Positions 1-8,894 of a DNA stretch of 64,000 bases are shown here, piece by piece. The notes beneath the pieces are model-generated. The model was given only the letters and a program-made list of their open reading frames with translations, was not told where the DNA came from and ran no database searches. The stretch spans positions 1-64,000 of the forward strand of contig NZ_DASUVO010000125.1 in assembly GCF_036378875.1 (NCBI RefSeq), in the 5' to 3' direction. The DNA comes from Actinophytocola sp036378875. GTDB lineage: Bacteria > Actinomycetota > Actinomycetes > Mycobacteriales > Pseudonocardiaceae. Position 1 is the stretch's first letter, and every line of letters starts with the position of its first letter. Position numbers and translations under genes: made by a program.

Positions 1-228
1 GGTGCGGTGCGGTGGTGAGCCTGCTTGATCCGATTTTCTCGGCCGGGAGGGCGTGGCGCGGTGGGCGAGTTGTCGGGGAGGCGTGGCACGGTGGGGAGTG
101 TCGGGGGAGGGTGCGGTGCGGTGGTGAGCCTGCTTGATCCGATTTTCTCGGTCAGGTGGGTGCGGCGCGGTGGGCGAGTTGTCGGGAAGGCGCGGCTCGG
201 TAGTGAGTTGCTCGAACCGCGCAGCCGG
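1..228. repeat. Imperfect tandem direct repeat, period 109 bp
   Basis: The stretch from base 1 (ggtgcggtgcggtggtgagc) recurs from base 110, and the first 40 bases or so are almost identical, including an AT-richer gatccgattttctcgg core. Both copies continue into G-rich shorter units of the type ggcgnggcncggtggggagt. The array may extend left of the window. No coding function is evident; the open frame across it is repetitive and unlike a protein. Only the repeat itself is certain; its role is unknown. Confidence 0.7.
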
Positions 229-229
229 G

Positions 230-264
230 CCGGGTGAGGCCGTGTTCTGTTGGCTCTCACCCGG
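230..264 (-). terminator. Stem-loop downstream of the amidohydrolase gene
   Basis: CCGGGTGAG at 230-238 pairs with CTCACCCGG at 256-264, with a 17-nt loop. It lies 25 nt beyond the stop codon of the minus-strand amidohydrolase gene. There is no U-tract, which is usual for actinomycete terminators. It probably ends the amine oxidase-RidA-amidohydrolase operon. Confidence 0.5.
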
Positions 265-288
265 CTGGGTCGCGTGCTCCGTCGGGTG

Positions 289-3200
289 TCAGCAGCAGTA
301 GTGGTGGGTCCATTCGGGTTCGTGCCACCAGTGGTCGCTGTGGTGGTTTGTCGGGGCCGCTTGTGTGGCCAGCGCCGGGGTCGTGGCCGCGGTCGGTGTG
401 GTGAACGGTGCCAGTAGGTCATCGACCCGGCGAAGTTTGCCGCCCGTCATCACCATCTGGACCGCGGCCGCGGCGTTGATGTCGGTCAGCGGGTTGCCGC
501 TCACGAAGGACAGGTCCGCGTAGGCGCCGCGTTTTACCTCGCCCAGTTTGTCGGCCAGGCCCAGCCAGCGGGCCGGGTTGCGGGTCGCGGTCGTCAACGC
601 CTCGTACGGGGTGAAGCCGAACCTCACCTTGGCCCGCAGGTTCGTGTGTAGTGAAACCGCCGGGTTGTCCAGCGGTGCGTCCGTACCAGCGATGACGAAA
701 CCGCCGGCACGATGGATCCGCAGCAACATGTTCACGTTCGCGGTAAGGAGAGCCAGTGTCGCCGCGTTGGCCGGGGTCTGTGCGGTGTCCGCCTTCGCCA
801 CGTACGCCGCGTACTCCCACGACGGGAACAATGTTCGCGTGCGCACGTCCTCCACCAGGGACCGGTCGAAGGCGTACATGGCCGAGGAGTTGAAGAGGGT
901 CGGGGTGATCGACATGCCCGACTCGGCGAACAGCGTCACCGCGTCCGCGTAGGCGCGGCCCAGCCGGGACACCGTGTGGGAGTAGCCGAGGCGGTTCGTC
1001 GCGCCCGTGTGTTCCATGCCGTCCATGCCGATTCGCTCGGCCGGATACAGGTAGTGCGAGGACAGCGGCAGTCCCGCCCGGTGTGCGGCGGCCACCACCC
1101 GACGTTGGTAGGACACCGGCAGCCGCACATAGGTCTTGATGAGGTCGTAGCCGAGTGCTCTGGCGCGCTCCAGCTCCAGTGACAGTTGGGCCACGGACCT
1201 CGTGGTGCGCATGAAGTTGTAGAAGACCCGTGACCCGTCGATGGCCTCGCCGGTGCCGAAGAACCTGGGGCCGACGCGTTCGCCGGACTCCAGGGCCTCG
1301 CGTGTCTCCGTGAACTGGTATGCCGGGTCGCCGGGCGAGCGCGTCGTCGTGATGCCGTACGCCAGCCATGCCCGACCCTGCCGGTCGCCCCACGCGCGGC
1401 CCCGCAGGTGCCAGTGGATGTGCGCGTCTATCAGGCCCGGCATCACGGTCAGCCGCCGTGCGTCCACTGTGTACGGACGGTTGCCCCGGGGCAGCACGTC
1501 CACCACCTTGCCGTCGTCGACGACGATGTCCACCTGCTCCCGCAGGCGGGTCGACGTGCCGTCCCACAGTGCGCCGGCCCTGATCACGTCGTGTTGCCGG
1601 ACCCGTGCAGGTCGCCAACGCAGCGACAGCGGGATGTCCCGTGCGCCGCCGCCGTTGACACCGACCGACCGCAGTGTGCCGTTGTGCAGGTACAGCAACC
1701 GGTTCGGGCCCAGCCACGACAGTGAGTCGGTCACCTCCCTGGTCACCTGCCGCGCCGGTCCGGTGAACACCCCGTTCGCGTTCACCGGTACCACCCAGGC
1801 GCACGACTCGACCACGAACGCCAGGTACGCCCCGTCCGGGGACCAGACCGGGCCGTCGTCACCGCGGGTCGCGATCGACGCGTGTGGCATGGGTTCGGTG
1901 TACGTGAGCGCTGACGTGGCCAGGTCGACCGTCAGGATCTGGCTCGTGCCCTCGCGGAACCGGCGTGAGTACGGCTTCACCGCCGCCAGTGCGAGCGTTC
2001 GCCCGTCCGGGGACCACGTTGGCCGGCCCGGCATGAACAGTGGCGGCGTCACCTGAGTCGGCGTGCCCGTGGCCAGGTCGAGCACCCACACCACGCCGTC
2101 CTGGTCGGTGTAGGCGATGCGGCCACCGTCCGGGGAGACCCGCGGCGCCAGCTGCGCGCCCGGCAGACCCGACAGCCGTCGCTCGGCGCCGGTCGTGAGG
2201 TCGCGCAGCCACAGGTCGGCGTCGCCCGCGCGGTCGGATGTGTAGAGGAGCGAGCGGCCGTCCGGGGTGAAGTCCGGGTCGGAGTTGAAGTAGCCGTCGG
2301 CCACGACCCTCGTCGGCTTCGGGTCGCCGATCCTCAGCAGCCACAACGCGTTGAGCGCGCGGAACGCCACCCGCGTGCCGTCCGGCGACGCGACCGGTGA
2401 GGCGATGCCCAGCACCCGCTGCTCCCGCGTCGAGTCCAGGTCGCGTACGGCCTGCTGGTACCGCTGGCGCGGCACGACCGGGACGGCGGCCGCGAACGCC
2501 ACCGTGGACACTGTTCCGTCCAGGCGGCGGCGCTTCAGCGCCCCGTCCGCCGTGTGCAGCAGTTCGTTCGGTGACAGCCACGACGGCGCGAAGCCGAACA
2601 CGTCCTCGCCCTCCGCGCTCACGACCCGGTCGCCGACGACCAGTTCCGCTGTGGCGCCGGCGATCCGGACGTGGGCGAGCGTGGAGCCATCAGGGGAAAG
2701 CGACGGGCCGAACAGCGTGGCGCCGGCCGGCGCGGTCACCAGTCGGGTCACCGCGCCAGTGGCCAGGTCGAGCGAGTCGACGGCCGTACCGTCCACTGTG
2801 TACACCAGACGGCGACCGTCCGGTGACCACGACGGCATCCCCTCTTCGGCTGCCGTGTCCGTGCGTGCCGTGACCGCGCCGGTCGCCAGGTCGAGCGTGT
2901 GGACGCCGTACCTGCCGCCGCGGTCGGAGGAGAACGCGATCGTCCTGCCGTCGGGGGAGAACCGCGGCTCGCGGTGGTCGAACGGTCCGCTCGTCAGTTG
3001 CCGCTGGCCGGAACCGTCGGTTCGGATCGTGTACAGGTGGTAGTTGCCGTCCCGGTATGCCTGGAACACCAGGGACTTCCCGTCGGGTGACCACGACGGC
3101 TGTGTCGCGTCGGTGTCGTCGCCGGTGAGCCGGCGTGCTTCGCCACCGGCGATCGGCACCGTCCAGACCGCGGTCACCAGGTCGAACGCGACGTGCCTGC

Positions 3201-3369
3201 CGTCCGGTGAGACGTGGGCCGAGATGTTGGTGCCCTCGCCGATCGTGGTCGTACCACCGGTTTTCGCCGCCGCCTCCGGCGTGGTGACCGCCCCGGACAG
3301 CGCCGTGGCGCCGGCGAGGACACCGGCGCCACGGAGAACTTCCCGACGGGTGAGTTCCGCGTCCTGCAT
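289..3369 (-). CDS. Exported amidohydrolase with N-terminal TolB-like beta-propeller
   Basis: A 1026-residue secreted metal-dependent hydrolase. The N-terminus carries a Tat-type leader (TRREVLRGAG followed by an Ala-rich stretch). Residues of roughly 50-600 hold repeated PD40/TolB blades of the type WSPDGRxLxF. The C-terminal 400 residues are an amidohydrolase-superfamily TIM barrel. It opens with the metal-binding strand MPGLIDAHIHWH, and a later GTDAPL supplies the conserved Asp. Such propeller-amidohydrolases are annotated as imidazolonepropionase- or peptidase-like; the substrate is unknown. It is the last gene of an operon with an exported amine oxidase and RidA, so cyclic amide or imide products of amine oxidation are possible substrates (inference). 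The last 19 residues are rich in His and Trp and end in two Cys, which is unusual. Confidence 0.85.
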   Translation of the reverse strand: MQDAELTRREVLRGAGVLAGATALSGAVTTPEAAAKTGGTTTIGEGTNISAHVSPDGRHVAFDLVTAVWTVPIAGGEARRLTGDDTDATQPSWSPDGKSLVFQAYRDGNYHLYTIRTDGSGQRQLTSGPFDHREPRFSPDGRTIAFSSDRGGRYGVHTLDLATGAVTARTDTAAEEGMPSWSPDGRRLVYTVDGTAVDSLDLATGAVTRLVTAPAGATLFGPSLSPDGSTLAHVRIAGATAELVVGDRVVSAEGEDVFGFAPSWLSPNELLHTADGALKRRRLDGTVSTVAFAAAVPVVPRQRYQQAVRDLDSTREQRVLGIASPVASPDGTRVAFRALNALWLLRIGDPKPTRVVADGYFNSDPDFTPDGRSLLYTSDRAGDADLWLRDLTTGAERRLSGLPGAQLAPRVSPDGGRIAYTDQDGVVWVLDLATGTPTQVTPPLFMPGRPTWSPDGRTLALAAVKPYSRRFREGTSQILTVDLATSALTYTEPMPHASIATRGDDGPVWSPDGAYLAFVVESCAWVVPVNANGVFTGPARQVTREVTDSLSWLGPNRLLYLHNGTLRSVGVNGGGARDIPLSLRWRPARVRQHDVIRAGALWDGTSTRLREQVDIVVDDGKVVDVLPRGNRPYTVDARRLTVMPGLIDAHIHWHLRGRAWGDRQGRAWLAYGITTTRSPGDPAYQFTETREALESGERVGPRFFGTGEAIDGSRVFYNFMRTTRSVAQLSLELERARALGYDLIKTYVRLPVSYQRRVVAAAHRAGLPLSSHYLYPAERIGMDGMEHTGATNRLGYSHTVSRLGRAYADAVTLFAESGMSITPTLFNSSAMYAFDRSLVEDVRTRTLFPSWEYAAYVAKADTAQTPANAATLALLTANVNMLLRIHRAGGFVIAGTDAPLDNPAVSLHTNLRAKVRFGFTPYEALTTATRNPARWLGLADKLGEVKRGAYADLSFVSGNPLTDINAAAAVQMVMTGGKLRRVDDLLAPFTTPTAATTPALATQAAPTNHHSDHWWHEPEWTHHYCC

Positions 3370-3394
3370 GTTGAGACCCCCAAATCAAGCGCAG

Positions 3395-4060
3395 CTAGCG
3401 CCACGAGTACGTGGCCTGGACCTCCACTTCGATCAGCCAGCCGGGCACCGCCAGCCCCGCCACCTCCAGCGTCGCCCGCGCCGGCCGCGCGGCGTTGACG
3501 ATCCTGGGCGGCGCGGGCGCGCCGGTTCCCGTCGGCACTGGAATTGTGCCACCCGTGGCAAGATCTACGTTCGCGAAGAACTGGCGGTAGGCCCGGTTCC
3601 ATCCCGCGTAGTCCGCATCCGCTGCTCCAGCCGGCCGCTTCACGTACGCCTTCATGGTGATCACGTCGCGGGGCGTCAAACCGACCGTCTCCAGGTTCGC
3701 GACGATGCGGGCGAGCGTGTTCCACGCCTGCGCCTCGGTGATCGTGACCCCGGCCGGCAATGCGCCGCCGGGGAACAACGACAGGTCCAGGTACCGCTCA
3801 GGCGTGCCTGCCGGCGCGGACGGGTTGGCTGCGGCGGGGCCGAGGCCGCTGCTCGTGTAGATTGCCACCGCGCTGCCGACCGCGACCCCGTCCGCGATGG
3901 CGGGATTGCTGTTGCCGACAGGCAGGTTAACCCGGGTCTCGGTCGGGCGTGGGCCCTTCCGGTGTCCGGAGGCGGCGGTCGCGGGCACCGCGCCGACGCC
4001 CAGTGCGGCCGCCGCACCACCTGCGACGAGGCCCAACCTGCGCCGAGAAAACCCCTTCAT
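3395..4060 (-). CDS. Exported RidA-family (YjgF/YER057c/UK114) protein
   Basis: 221 residues. An N-terminal twin-arginine leader (FSRRRLGLVAGG, then an Ala-rich hydrophobic stretch) precedes a RidA-like domain. The C-terminal RPARATLEVAGLAVPG followed by LIEVEVQA matches the RidA signature, where the Arg binds the substrate carboxylate and the Glu activates water. RidA proteins hydrolyse reactive enamines and imines made by PLP enzymes or amino acid oxidases. Most are cytosolic; a Tat leader puts this one outside the membrane. The gene starts 4 bp after the stop of a Tat-exported flavin amine oxidase whose product would be an imine. Function by family is fairly sure; the pairing is inferred. 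Confidence 0.85.
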   Translation of the reverse strand: MKGFSRRRLGLVAGGAAAALGVGAVPATAASGHRKGPRPTETRVNLPVGNSNPAIADGVAVGSAVAIYTSSGLGPAAANPSAPAGTPERYLDLSLFPGGALPAGVTITEAQAWNTLARIVANLETVGLTPRDVITMKAYVKRPAGAADADYAGWNRAYRQFFANVDLATGGTIPVPTGTGAPAPPRIVNAARPARATLEVAGLAVPGWLIEVEVQATYSWR

Positions 4061-4064
4061 ATCC

Positions 4065-5657
4065 CTACCTTTCCGCGATGACGCGCTTGTGGAGATTGGT
4101 GACGGCGTAGCGGGCGGAGTCGATGGCGCCCGCCTGCCACGCGATGAAGTAGGACAGCCAGTCGCCCGCGAAGTAGACGCGGCCGGCGGGCTGGTTGAGC
4201 AGCGTGTACTCGCCGCTCGAGCGGGACGGCCAGCTCACCCAGCCACCCTCGATGTGCGGGACCTTCTGCCAGGCCACGGAGAACGCGTTCGCCAGTTCGG
4301 TGCGGTACTTCTCGCCGTGGATCTTCACGCCCTGCGCGACGGCCCGCGTGGTGCGGTCGGCGGGGGAGAGGTTGCCGTAGGTGGTTGCGTTGGCGCCGGT
4401 GTTGTAGTAACCGACGACCAGGCCGCGTTCGCCGTGGAAGCCGTAGGACGGGTACCAGACATGGGCGAGGTCCATGTCTGTTTCGGTGATGCCGCCGTAG
4501 ATCCGGTCGTCCTGCTCCCACCAGCGGCGGCGGTACTCGAGGCCGATCTTGCCGACCGGTGTGGCGACCGGGTAGCGCAGCGCGGCCGTGACCTTCGGGT
4601 CGAGGTTGGTGGGGACGCGGGCCATGACGTGAGGCGGGAGTGCGGCGACACAGTAGTCGGCGCGAACGACGTTTTCCTTGCCCCGCTTGTCCTTGTAGAC
4701 CACCTCCACGCCGCGGGGCCCGTCGGTCAGCTTCGTCACCGCGGCGCCGAGCCGGACCTTGTTGCCCAGCCTGCGGTACAGGGCCATCGGGATGGCGTCC
4801 ATGCCGCCGACCGGCTGCAGCATGGTCATGGCCTGGTCGTAGCCGAACTCGAACGAGAAGTACCTGCCGACCTGGCTCGCGAGGACCGAGGACAGTGCCG
4901 GCGGCGGCCCGAGCACCACACCGGCCTGGTCCGCCGCTCCCGGCTCGACCGAGTAGCCTCGGCGGCTGGTGCCGGCGTACGCGTAGCCGCTGGCCCTGTC
5001 GCCGATCGCGCCGAACCCGGACAGGAACGTCAGTAGCCGGTCCTTGTCCTCTGAGGACATTCGCTGGTCGAGCGCGCCCTGGTCGATCGCCTTGGCCAGC
5101 AGTTCCGAGACATAGCCGTACACGTCGGACTTCGCGGTCCGGTACTGCTGCGGCGCGACGCCCGACTGCTCGTTGTAGATGAGCGCGTTGGCGTTCTGGT
5201 TGACGAAGATCTCCAGTGGGACGCCGAGCTCGCGGCAGTAGTCGAGCGTGATGTGGGACTGCGGCAGACGTGCCGGGCCCGCGTTGAGGTACTGGTCCTT
5301 GGCGAAGCGCGCCGTCTGGGTGGTGCCGTCGAGATCGGTCGCGGTGGTGCCGCCGCGGACGGTCCAGTTGCGTCCGCCGACGCGGTCCTTGGCCTCAAGG
5401 ACAGTGCAGTCGTAGCCGGCCTTGCCGAGCTCGTAGGCGGTGACGAGCCCGGCCATGCCAGCCCCGAGGATGACGACCTTCTTGCCCCGCTTGCCGGCGG
5501 GGAGGTCGCCCGGCGCGGGTGGCTGGTAGTCGGGCGTCGCGAGCGCCTCCGGTGAGGCGACGAGCCCGAGTGCCCGCATCGACTCGAACATCACACCCGC
5601 GCCGCCGGCGACGCCGATGGAGCGCAACAAGGTTCGGCGCGTCACGTTTGGTGTCAT
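4065..5657 (-). CDS. Tat-exported flavin monoamine oxidase / L-amino acid oxidase family
   Basis: 530 residues from the chosen ATG at 5657, which has an AGGAG ribosome site 5 nt upstream and begins directly with a Tat leader (TRRTLLRSIG). The frame is open further upstream, but that part is non-coding in character. FAD-binding motif GAGMAG lies at residues 65-70, and Glu88 is followed by the GGRNW motif typical of amine oxidases. The C-terminal AGDWLSYFIAWQAGAI is the second FAD contact. The family oxidises amines or L-amino acids to imines plus H2O2. It is the first gene of a three-gene exported operon with RidA and an amidohydrolase. The exact substrate cannot be read from the sequence. Confidence 0.88.
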   Translation of the reverse strand: MTPNVTRRTLLRSIGVAGGAGVMFESMRALGLVASPEALATPDYQPPAPGDLPAGKRGKKVVILGAGMAGLVTAYELGKAGYDCTVLEAKDRVGGRNWTVRGGTTATDLDGTTQTARFAKDQYLNAGPARLPQSHITLDYCRELGVPLEIFVNQNANALIYNEQSGVAPQQYRTAKSDVYGYVSELLAKAIDQGALDQRMSSEDKDRLLTFLSGFGAIGDRASGYAYAGTSRRGYSVEPGAADQAGVVLGPPPALSSVLASQVGRYFSFEFGYDQAMTMLQPVGGMDAIPMALYRRLGNKVRLGAAVTKLTDGPRGVEVVYKDKRGKENVVRADYCVAALPPHVMARVPTNLDPKVTAALRYPVATPVGKIGLEYRRRWWEQDDRIYGGITETDMDLAHVWYPSYGFHGERGLVVGYYNTGANATTYGNLSPADRTTRAVAQGVKIHGEKYRTELANAFSVAWQKVPHIEGGWVSWPSRSSGEYTLLNQPAGRVYFAGDWLSYFIAWQAGAIDSARYAVTNLHKRVIAER

Positions 5658-5804
5658 GGAACTCCTTTTCCGGTTGATCCGAAAAGGAGCCTTGTTGATG
5701 TCTGAACCATTTTCCGTGACGACCGCATGTCGTACTCGTTGGTAAGTGTCCGCCGATCCGCCTGGTTCGTTGATCTCCGCGACACGTCGCCCTCGCGGGC
5801 CTGA

Positions 5805-5840
5805 GTGTTGGACACGCGGGTCTGGGGTGTTGGACACGCG
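5805..5840. repeat. Short direct repeat upstream of the methyltransferase gene
   Basis: The 14-mer GTGTTGGACACGCG occurs at 5805-5818 and again at 5827-5840, a spacing of two helical turns. TGT-N-GACAC makes each unit partly palindromic. It sits 53 bp upstream of the methyltransferase start, in the intergenic region shared with the divergent amine oxidase operon. A regulator-binding pair is possible; a dispersed genomic repeat is the alternative. Confidence 0.4.
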
Positions 5841-5892
5841 CGGGGTCGTAAGCTCGGGGGCCCTTGCCGTCGTCGAACGGAGTTTCCCTGCT

Positions 5893-6738
5893 ATGAGGCC
5901 CCAACCGCCGGAAGGCGTCCGCGAGCTCGATCTGGAGAAGCCGAACGCCGCCCGCATGTACGACTACTTCCTGGGCGGTTCGCACAACTTCGCGCCCGAC
6001 CGGGCACTCGCCGCCCAGGTCGAGCAGGTCACGCCGTGGGTGCGGCACATCGCCGGGATCAACCGCGCCTGGCTGCGGCGAGTGGTGGACTTCCTGGTGG
6101 CCCAGGGCATCCGCCAGTTCCTCGACCTCGGCTCCGGCATCCCGACCGTCGGCAACGTGCACGAGATCGCGCAGGGCCGGGAGCCGGACACCCGCGTCGT
6201 CTACGTGGACTACGAGGCCGTCGCGGTCCACCACAGCCACGAGCTGTTGCGGGACAACGACAAGGCGACGGTCGTGTGGGCGGACGTCCGCCAGCCCACG
6301 TCGGTGCTCGAGCACGAGGAGACCCGCAGGCTCCTCGACTTCACCCAGCCCATCGGGCTGTTGTGCGCCGGCCTGTTGTTGTTCATCTCCGACGAGTACG
6401 ACCCGGCGGGGCTCCTCGCCACCTACCGGGACGCCTGTCCGGCCGGCAGCTACCTGGCCATCTCGACGATGAGCCAGGACGAGGCCGACCCGGCGACCGC
6501 CGAGCAGTTGGCCGACCTGCTGAAGCTGTACGAGATGGCCGACGAGCGGATCTACCCGAGGGACAAGGCGACGATCGAGTCGTGGTTCGCCGGCACCGAG
6601 CTCGTCGACCCCGGACTGGTCCTGCTCCACCAGTGGCGGACGGAACGCTCCGCCGAGGGCGACCCACTGTGGACTCAGCACGAGGCGTCCCCCGCCCGGC
6701 TCATCGGCTACGGCGCGGTCGGCCGCATCCTCGGCTGA
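5893..6738 (+). CDS. SAM-dependent methyltransferase, DUF574 (Methyltransf_19) family
   Basis: 281 residues from the ATG at 5893, where the family's conserved N-terminus begins (LDLEKPNAARMYDYFLGGSHNF). A weak GGAG lies 10 nt upstream. The SAM-binding loop is FLDLGSGIPTVGNVHEIAQ. The family is greatly expanded in actinomycetes, with many copies per genome, and its substrates are mostly unknown. No signal peptide or membrane segment is present, so it is cytosolic. Neighbours do not suggest a pathway. Fold and family are confident; function is open. Confidence 0.85.
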   Translation: MRPQPPEGVRELDLEKPNAARMYDYFLGGSHNFAPDRALAAQVEQVTPWVRHIAGINRAWLRRVVDFLVAQGIRQFLDLGSGIPTVGNVHEIAQGREPDTRVVYVDYEAVAVHHSHELLRDNDKATVVWADVRQPTSVLEHEETRRLLDFTQPIGLLCAGLLLFISDEYDPAGLLATYRDACPAGSYLAISTMSQDEADPATAEQLADLLKLYEMADERIYPRDKATIESWFAGTELVDPGLVLLHQWRTERSAEGDPLWTQHEASPARLIGYGAVGRILG

Positions 6739-6820
6739 CTTTCAGCCCTCTCTCACCTTCCCCTCAGGTTCCCGGCGGAACGTGGCACCGACGGGAACGG
6801 GGCGGGACGAGGGGTGGGCG

Positions 6821-8854
6821 ATGCTGCGTCTGGTGCGGTTGGTGGGCGGGTGTGTGCTGGGCGGGGTCCTGGTCGCCGCTGTGTTGGCGCCGGTGGTGGT
6901 GGGCGGCGGGCTCGCCGCGGGGAAGGTCGTCGCCACCGCCGCCTCCATCTCGCCGGCGGCGCTGGTGGGGGAGACGCCGCTGATGACCACCGTCACCGAC
7001 CGCGACGGCACCCCGATCGCCACGGTCTTCGACCAGTACCGGCTGCCGCTGGCCGAGAACCAGATCCCGCCGACGCTCAAGGCGGCGATCATCTCGATCG
7101 AGGACCGCCACTTCTACACCGAACACGGCATCGACCCGTCCGCGGTGCTCCGCGCGTTGCTGAACAACGTCGACGGCGGTCCGACCGAGGGCGGGTCGAC
7201 GATCACCCAGCAGCTGGTGAAGAACTACCTGATCAACGTCGTGGACCGGAACGACCCGGCCGCGCAGGCGCAGGACCGAGCGGACACGCTGACCCGCAAG
7301 ATCCGCGAGGCGCGCTCGGCCATCGAGCTCGACCGCACCACCGCCAAGGCCGACATCCTCTCGAGCTACCTCAACGTCGTCGAGTTCACCGGCCGCGTCT
7401 ACGGCGCCGCGGCGGCCGCGCAGGCGTACTTCGGCACGCCGGTCGAGCAGTTGAACCTCGAGCAGGCCGCGCTGCTCGCCGGCATGGTCAACAACCCGAC
7501 GGTGTTCGACCCGTACGCCCACCCCCAGGCCGCGCTCGACCGTCGCGACCAGGTGCTCGACGCGATGGTGGCCACCGGCTCGATCGACCGGAAGGTGGCC
7601 GACACCGCCAAGAAGACACCGCTGGGTGTGCTGCCGAACGGCCCGAACGTGCCGACGAGCACCTGCGCGGGTGCCGCCCCGGACGCCGGGTTCCTGTGCC
7701 AGTACGCGCTGACCTACCTGCACACCGCGGCCGGGCTGACCGACGACCAGCTCGCCACCGGCGGCTACACGATCCGCACGACCCTGGACCCGGCCGTGAG
7801 CAAGGCCGCGAAGGAGGCCGTCGACGCCAACGTGGCCCCAACACAGAAGGGCGTGGCGAACACGATGGCGATCGTCGCGCCGGGCAGCGACCGGCACGAA
7901 GTGCTCGCCATGGTCGCCAACCGGAGCCTCGGCACGGACGCGTCGCAGGGCGAGACCGCCACCAACATCGTCGCCGAGGTGTCCGACCCGTTCGGCGCGG
8001 GCTCGGTGTTCAAGATCTTCACCGCGGCGGCGGCGCTGGAGAAGGGGGTCGCCGGCCTGGACTCGCCGCTGCCGAACCCGCCGACCGCCTGCTTCGCGCT
8101 GTCGGGTAGCCGCTGCTACACGGTGCACAACGACGGCGACTACCCGGACCCGATCACACTGGTCGACGGCCTGGCGACGTCGCCGAACACCGCGTTCGTC
8201 GGCCTGGAGACGAAGGTCGGCATGCCGGCGGTGATCGACATGGCGAGCCGGCTCGGCCTGCGGGACACCATGAAGACCAACGACGCGGGGCAGGCACCGA
8301 ACACCTCGTCGTCCGACCCGCAGCGCGCGCAGCCGCAGTCGGAGTACTTCCAGGACAAGCCGTCGTTCACGCTCGGCAACAGCCCGGTGAGCCCGCTGGA
8401 ACTCGCGAACGTGTCGGCGACGCTGATGAGCGGCGGCACCTGGTGCCCGCCGGACCCGGTCCAGTCGGTCACCGACCGGTTCGGGCACGCCGTCACGCTG
8501 CGACAGCCGGCCTGCGAGCAGGCGGTGTCGACCGACGTGGCCAACACCCTGATGGACGGGCTGGGCAAGGACACCACCGACGGCACGTCCGCGGCCGCCG
8601 CCCGGGCCGCCGGCTGGACCCGGCCGGGCATCGGCAAGACCGGCACGACCCAGACGAGCGAGTCGGTCGCGTTCGTCGGCGGCACCGGGGCGTACGCGGT
8701 GTCGTCGCTGGTGTTCGCCGACGGCGCCGAGCCGGGCGAGCTGTGCCCCGGCCCGCCGGTGCACCTGGGCTCCTGCGGCCACGGCGCGTTCGGCGGCACG
8801 GTCGCGGCACCACCCTACTTCCACGCTCTGAACAAAATCCTCGCCAACGAATGA
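6821..8854 (+). CDS. Class A penicillin-binding protein (GT51 transglycosylase-transpeptidase)
   Basis: 677 residues from the ATG at 6821, preceded by GAGGGG; a GTG at 6782 in frame lacks a ribosome site. A short cytoplasmic tail and one membrane helix (about residues 7-30) precede the GT51 domain, whose catalytic Glu94 lies in SIEDRHFY and is followed by EGGSTITQQLVKN. The transpeptidase domain has S395-VF-K398, SPN at 454-456 and KTG at 606-608, so all catalytic motifs are intact. It polymerises and crosslinks peptidoglycan at the outer face of the membrane. The C-terminal extension after the transpeptidase domain is short, without PASTA repeats. It is the end of a plus-strand unit closed by a strong terminator. 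Confidence 0.93.
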   Translation: MLRLVRLVGGCVLGGVLVAAVLAPVVVGGGLAAGKVVATAASISPAALVGETPLMTTVTDRDGTPIATVFDQYRLPLAENQIPPTLKAAIISIEDRHFYTEHGIDPSAVLRALLNNVDGGPTEGGSTITQQLVKNYLINVVDRNDPAAQAQDRADTLTRKIREARSAIELDRTTAKADILSSYLNVVEFTGRVYGAAAAAQAYFGTPVEQLNLEQAALLAGMVNNPTVFDPYAHPQAALDRRDQVLDAMVATGSIDRKVADTAKKTPLGVLPNGPNVPTSTCAGAAPDAGFLCQYALTYLHTAAGLTDDQLATGGYTIRTTLDPAVSKAAKEAVDANVAPTQKGVANTMAIVAPGSDRHEVLAMVANRSLGTDASQGETATNIVAEVSDPFGAGSVFKIFTAAAALEKGVAGLDSPLPNPPTACFALSGSRCYTVHNDGDYPDPITLVDGLATSPNTAFVGLETKVGMPAVIDMASRLGLRDTMKTNDAGQAPNTSSSDPQRAQPQSEYFQDKPSFTLGNSPVSPLELANVSATLMSGGTWCPPDPVQSVTDRFGHAVTLRQPACEQAVSTDVANTLMDGLGKDTTDGTSAAAARAAGWTRPGIGKTGTTQTSESVAFVGGTGAYAVSSLVFADGAEPGELCPGPPVHLGSCGHGAFGGTVAAPPYFHALNKILANE

Positions 8855-8858
8855 CCGC

Positions 8859-8890
8859 GAAGGGCCCTCTCGACGGTGAGAGGGCCCTTC
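8859..8890. terminator. Strong bidirectional terminator hairpin
   Basis: A perfect 13-bp stem, GAAGGGCCCTCTC at 8859-8871 with GAGAGGGCCCTTC at 8878-8890, and a 6-nt loop. It starts 5 nt after the penicillin-binding protein stop codon and lies 5 nt before the stop of the convergent ThuA gene, so it can serve both. Confidence 0.9.
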
Positions 8891-8894
8891 ACGG

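Noticed and set aside
1..228. CRISPR array
   Set aside because: Only two long, adjacent, imperfect units with no unique spacers and no cas genes in the window.
419..1804. Long minus-strand open frame (461 codons) inside the amidohydrolase gene
   Set aside because: It is an out-of-frame shadow, Arg/Gly/Pro-rich with no domain, while the overlapping frame encodes a full amidohydrolase with intact motifs.
4065..5957. Upstream start giving a 630-residue amine oxidase
   Set aside because: The Tat leader and an AGGAG site fix the start at 5657; the extra 100 residues have no features.
6764..8824. Long open frame (686 codons) opposite the penicillin-binding protein
   Set aside because: Antisense shadow typical of GC-rich genes; the plus strand has all catalytic motifs of a class A PBP.
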